The notes under the pieces were generated by a model. That model had not been told where the DNA came from and did no database searches. It saw nothing but the letters and a program-made list of their open reading frames with translations. 50,316 nt of DNA. Origin: JAPHSX01 sp050298555. Its GTDB lineage: Bacteria > Pseudomonadota > Gammaproteobacteria > Thiohalomonadales > Thiohalomonadaceae. Positions within the stretch are counted from its first letter, which is position 1. Every line of letters starts with the position of its first letter. The DNA is taken from assembly GCA_050298555.1 (NCBI GenBank), contig JBNKUL010000085.1:1-50316 (forward strand). Reading direction: 5' to 3'. Positions 50,099 to 50,316 of the stretch are shown here, piece by piece. Both the position numbers and the translations under genes were made by a program.

Positions 50099-50316
50099 AT
50101 GCATAACAAGACTATTGCCGAACTGGCGGCCGGACTGAAGGCCGGCGAGTTCACCAGTGAGGAGCTGACCCGGGCCTATCTGGAGCGCATCAAGCAGCTC
50201 GATGGCGACCTCAACAGCTACATCACCGTTACCGAAGAGCAGGCGCTGGAGCAGGCGCGCGCCGCCGATGCCCGCATCGCCGCCGGTGAGTCCGGCCCGC
50301 TGCTCGGCGTGCCGAT
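50099..50316 (+). CDS. gatA: Asp-tRNA(Asn)/Glu-tRNA(Gln) amidotransferase subunit A, N-terminal part
   Basis: The first 72 codons of the amidase subunit, cut by the right edge. MHNKTIAELAAGLKAGEFTS, then EELTRAYLERI, LNSYITVTEEQAL and ESGPLLGVP match the GatA N-terminus. The catalytic Ser-Ser-Lys triad lies outside the window. The start at 50099 follows a GAAGAG ribosome site. Confidence 0.95.
   Translation, partial: MHNKTIAELAAGLKAGEFTSEELTRAYLERIKQLDGDLNSYITVTEEQALEQARAADARIAAGESGPLLGVP

Overview
The window is GC-rich, gene-dense chromosomal DNA of a free-living gammaproteobacterium. The order mreBCD-mrdA-rodA-mltB-rlpA-dacA-dat-ybeD-lipB, the trpGDC block, LpxA, TmcA and the large set of signalling proteins fit Chromatiales-like or sulfur-oxidising Gammaproteobacteria; the family-level guess is an inference. 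I saw no rRNA, tRNA, CRISPR array, insertion sequence or phage gene.

Left third (0-20 kb): a partial DUF808 gene and a secreted GlcG/HbpS-like protein precede a six-gene minus-strand operon for a branched-chain-amino-acid-type ABC importer that ends in acetyl-CoA synthetase (acs). A nitroreductase, an AT-rich TPR-sulfotransferase gene that looks acquired, and a periplasmic binding protein overlapping a PAS-GGDEF-EAL protein follow. Then come a sigma-54-type response regulator and a histidine kinase fused to an SLC5 sodium/solute-symporter domain, with a small membrane protein upstream. A 17-bp dyad (TGTTAC-N5-GTAACA) occurs as one exact and two 14/17 copies in the gap between the importer operon and the nitroreductase. 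It recurs as an exact inverted copy in front of the kinase operon. This suggests that the SLC5-kinase/NtrC-type pair controls uptake and CoA activation of acetate or another short carboxylate.

Middle (20-34.5 kb): trpG, an MFS exporter, trpD and trpC; a cytoplasmic DsbA-like protein; a Csd4/Pgp1-like peptidoglycan carboxypeptidase; lpxA; tmcA; and a compact signalling cluster (REC-PilZ-like, REC-CheC, diguanylate cyclase, cyclic-nucleotide-binding protein). MsrA, a small His-rich membrane protein, and an overlapping FAD-oxidoreductase/MnmM-like methyltransferase pair follow.

Right third (34.5-50.3 kb): two tandem paralogous chemoreceptors. Each is preceded by a previously uncalled 36-codon single-helix membrane peptide, and the two peptides are themselves paralogous, so a two-gene module has been duplicated. 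A sigma-28-type promoter lies directly before the second receptor. The rest is a long minus-strand cell-elongation cluster (mreB to lipB), divergent from gatCA. In this cluster mreC appears to start at an ATA codon, because the reading frame that encodes its membrane anchor has no ATG or GTG start.
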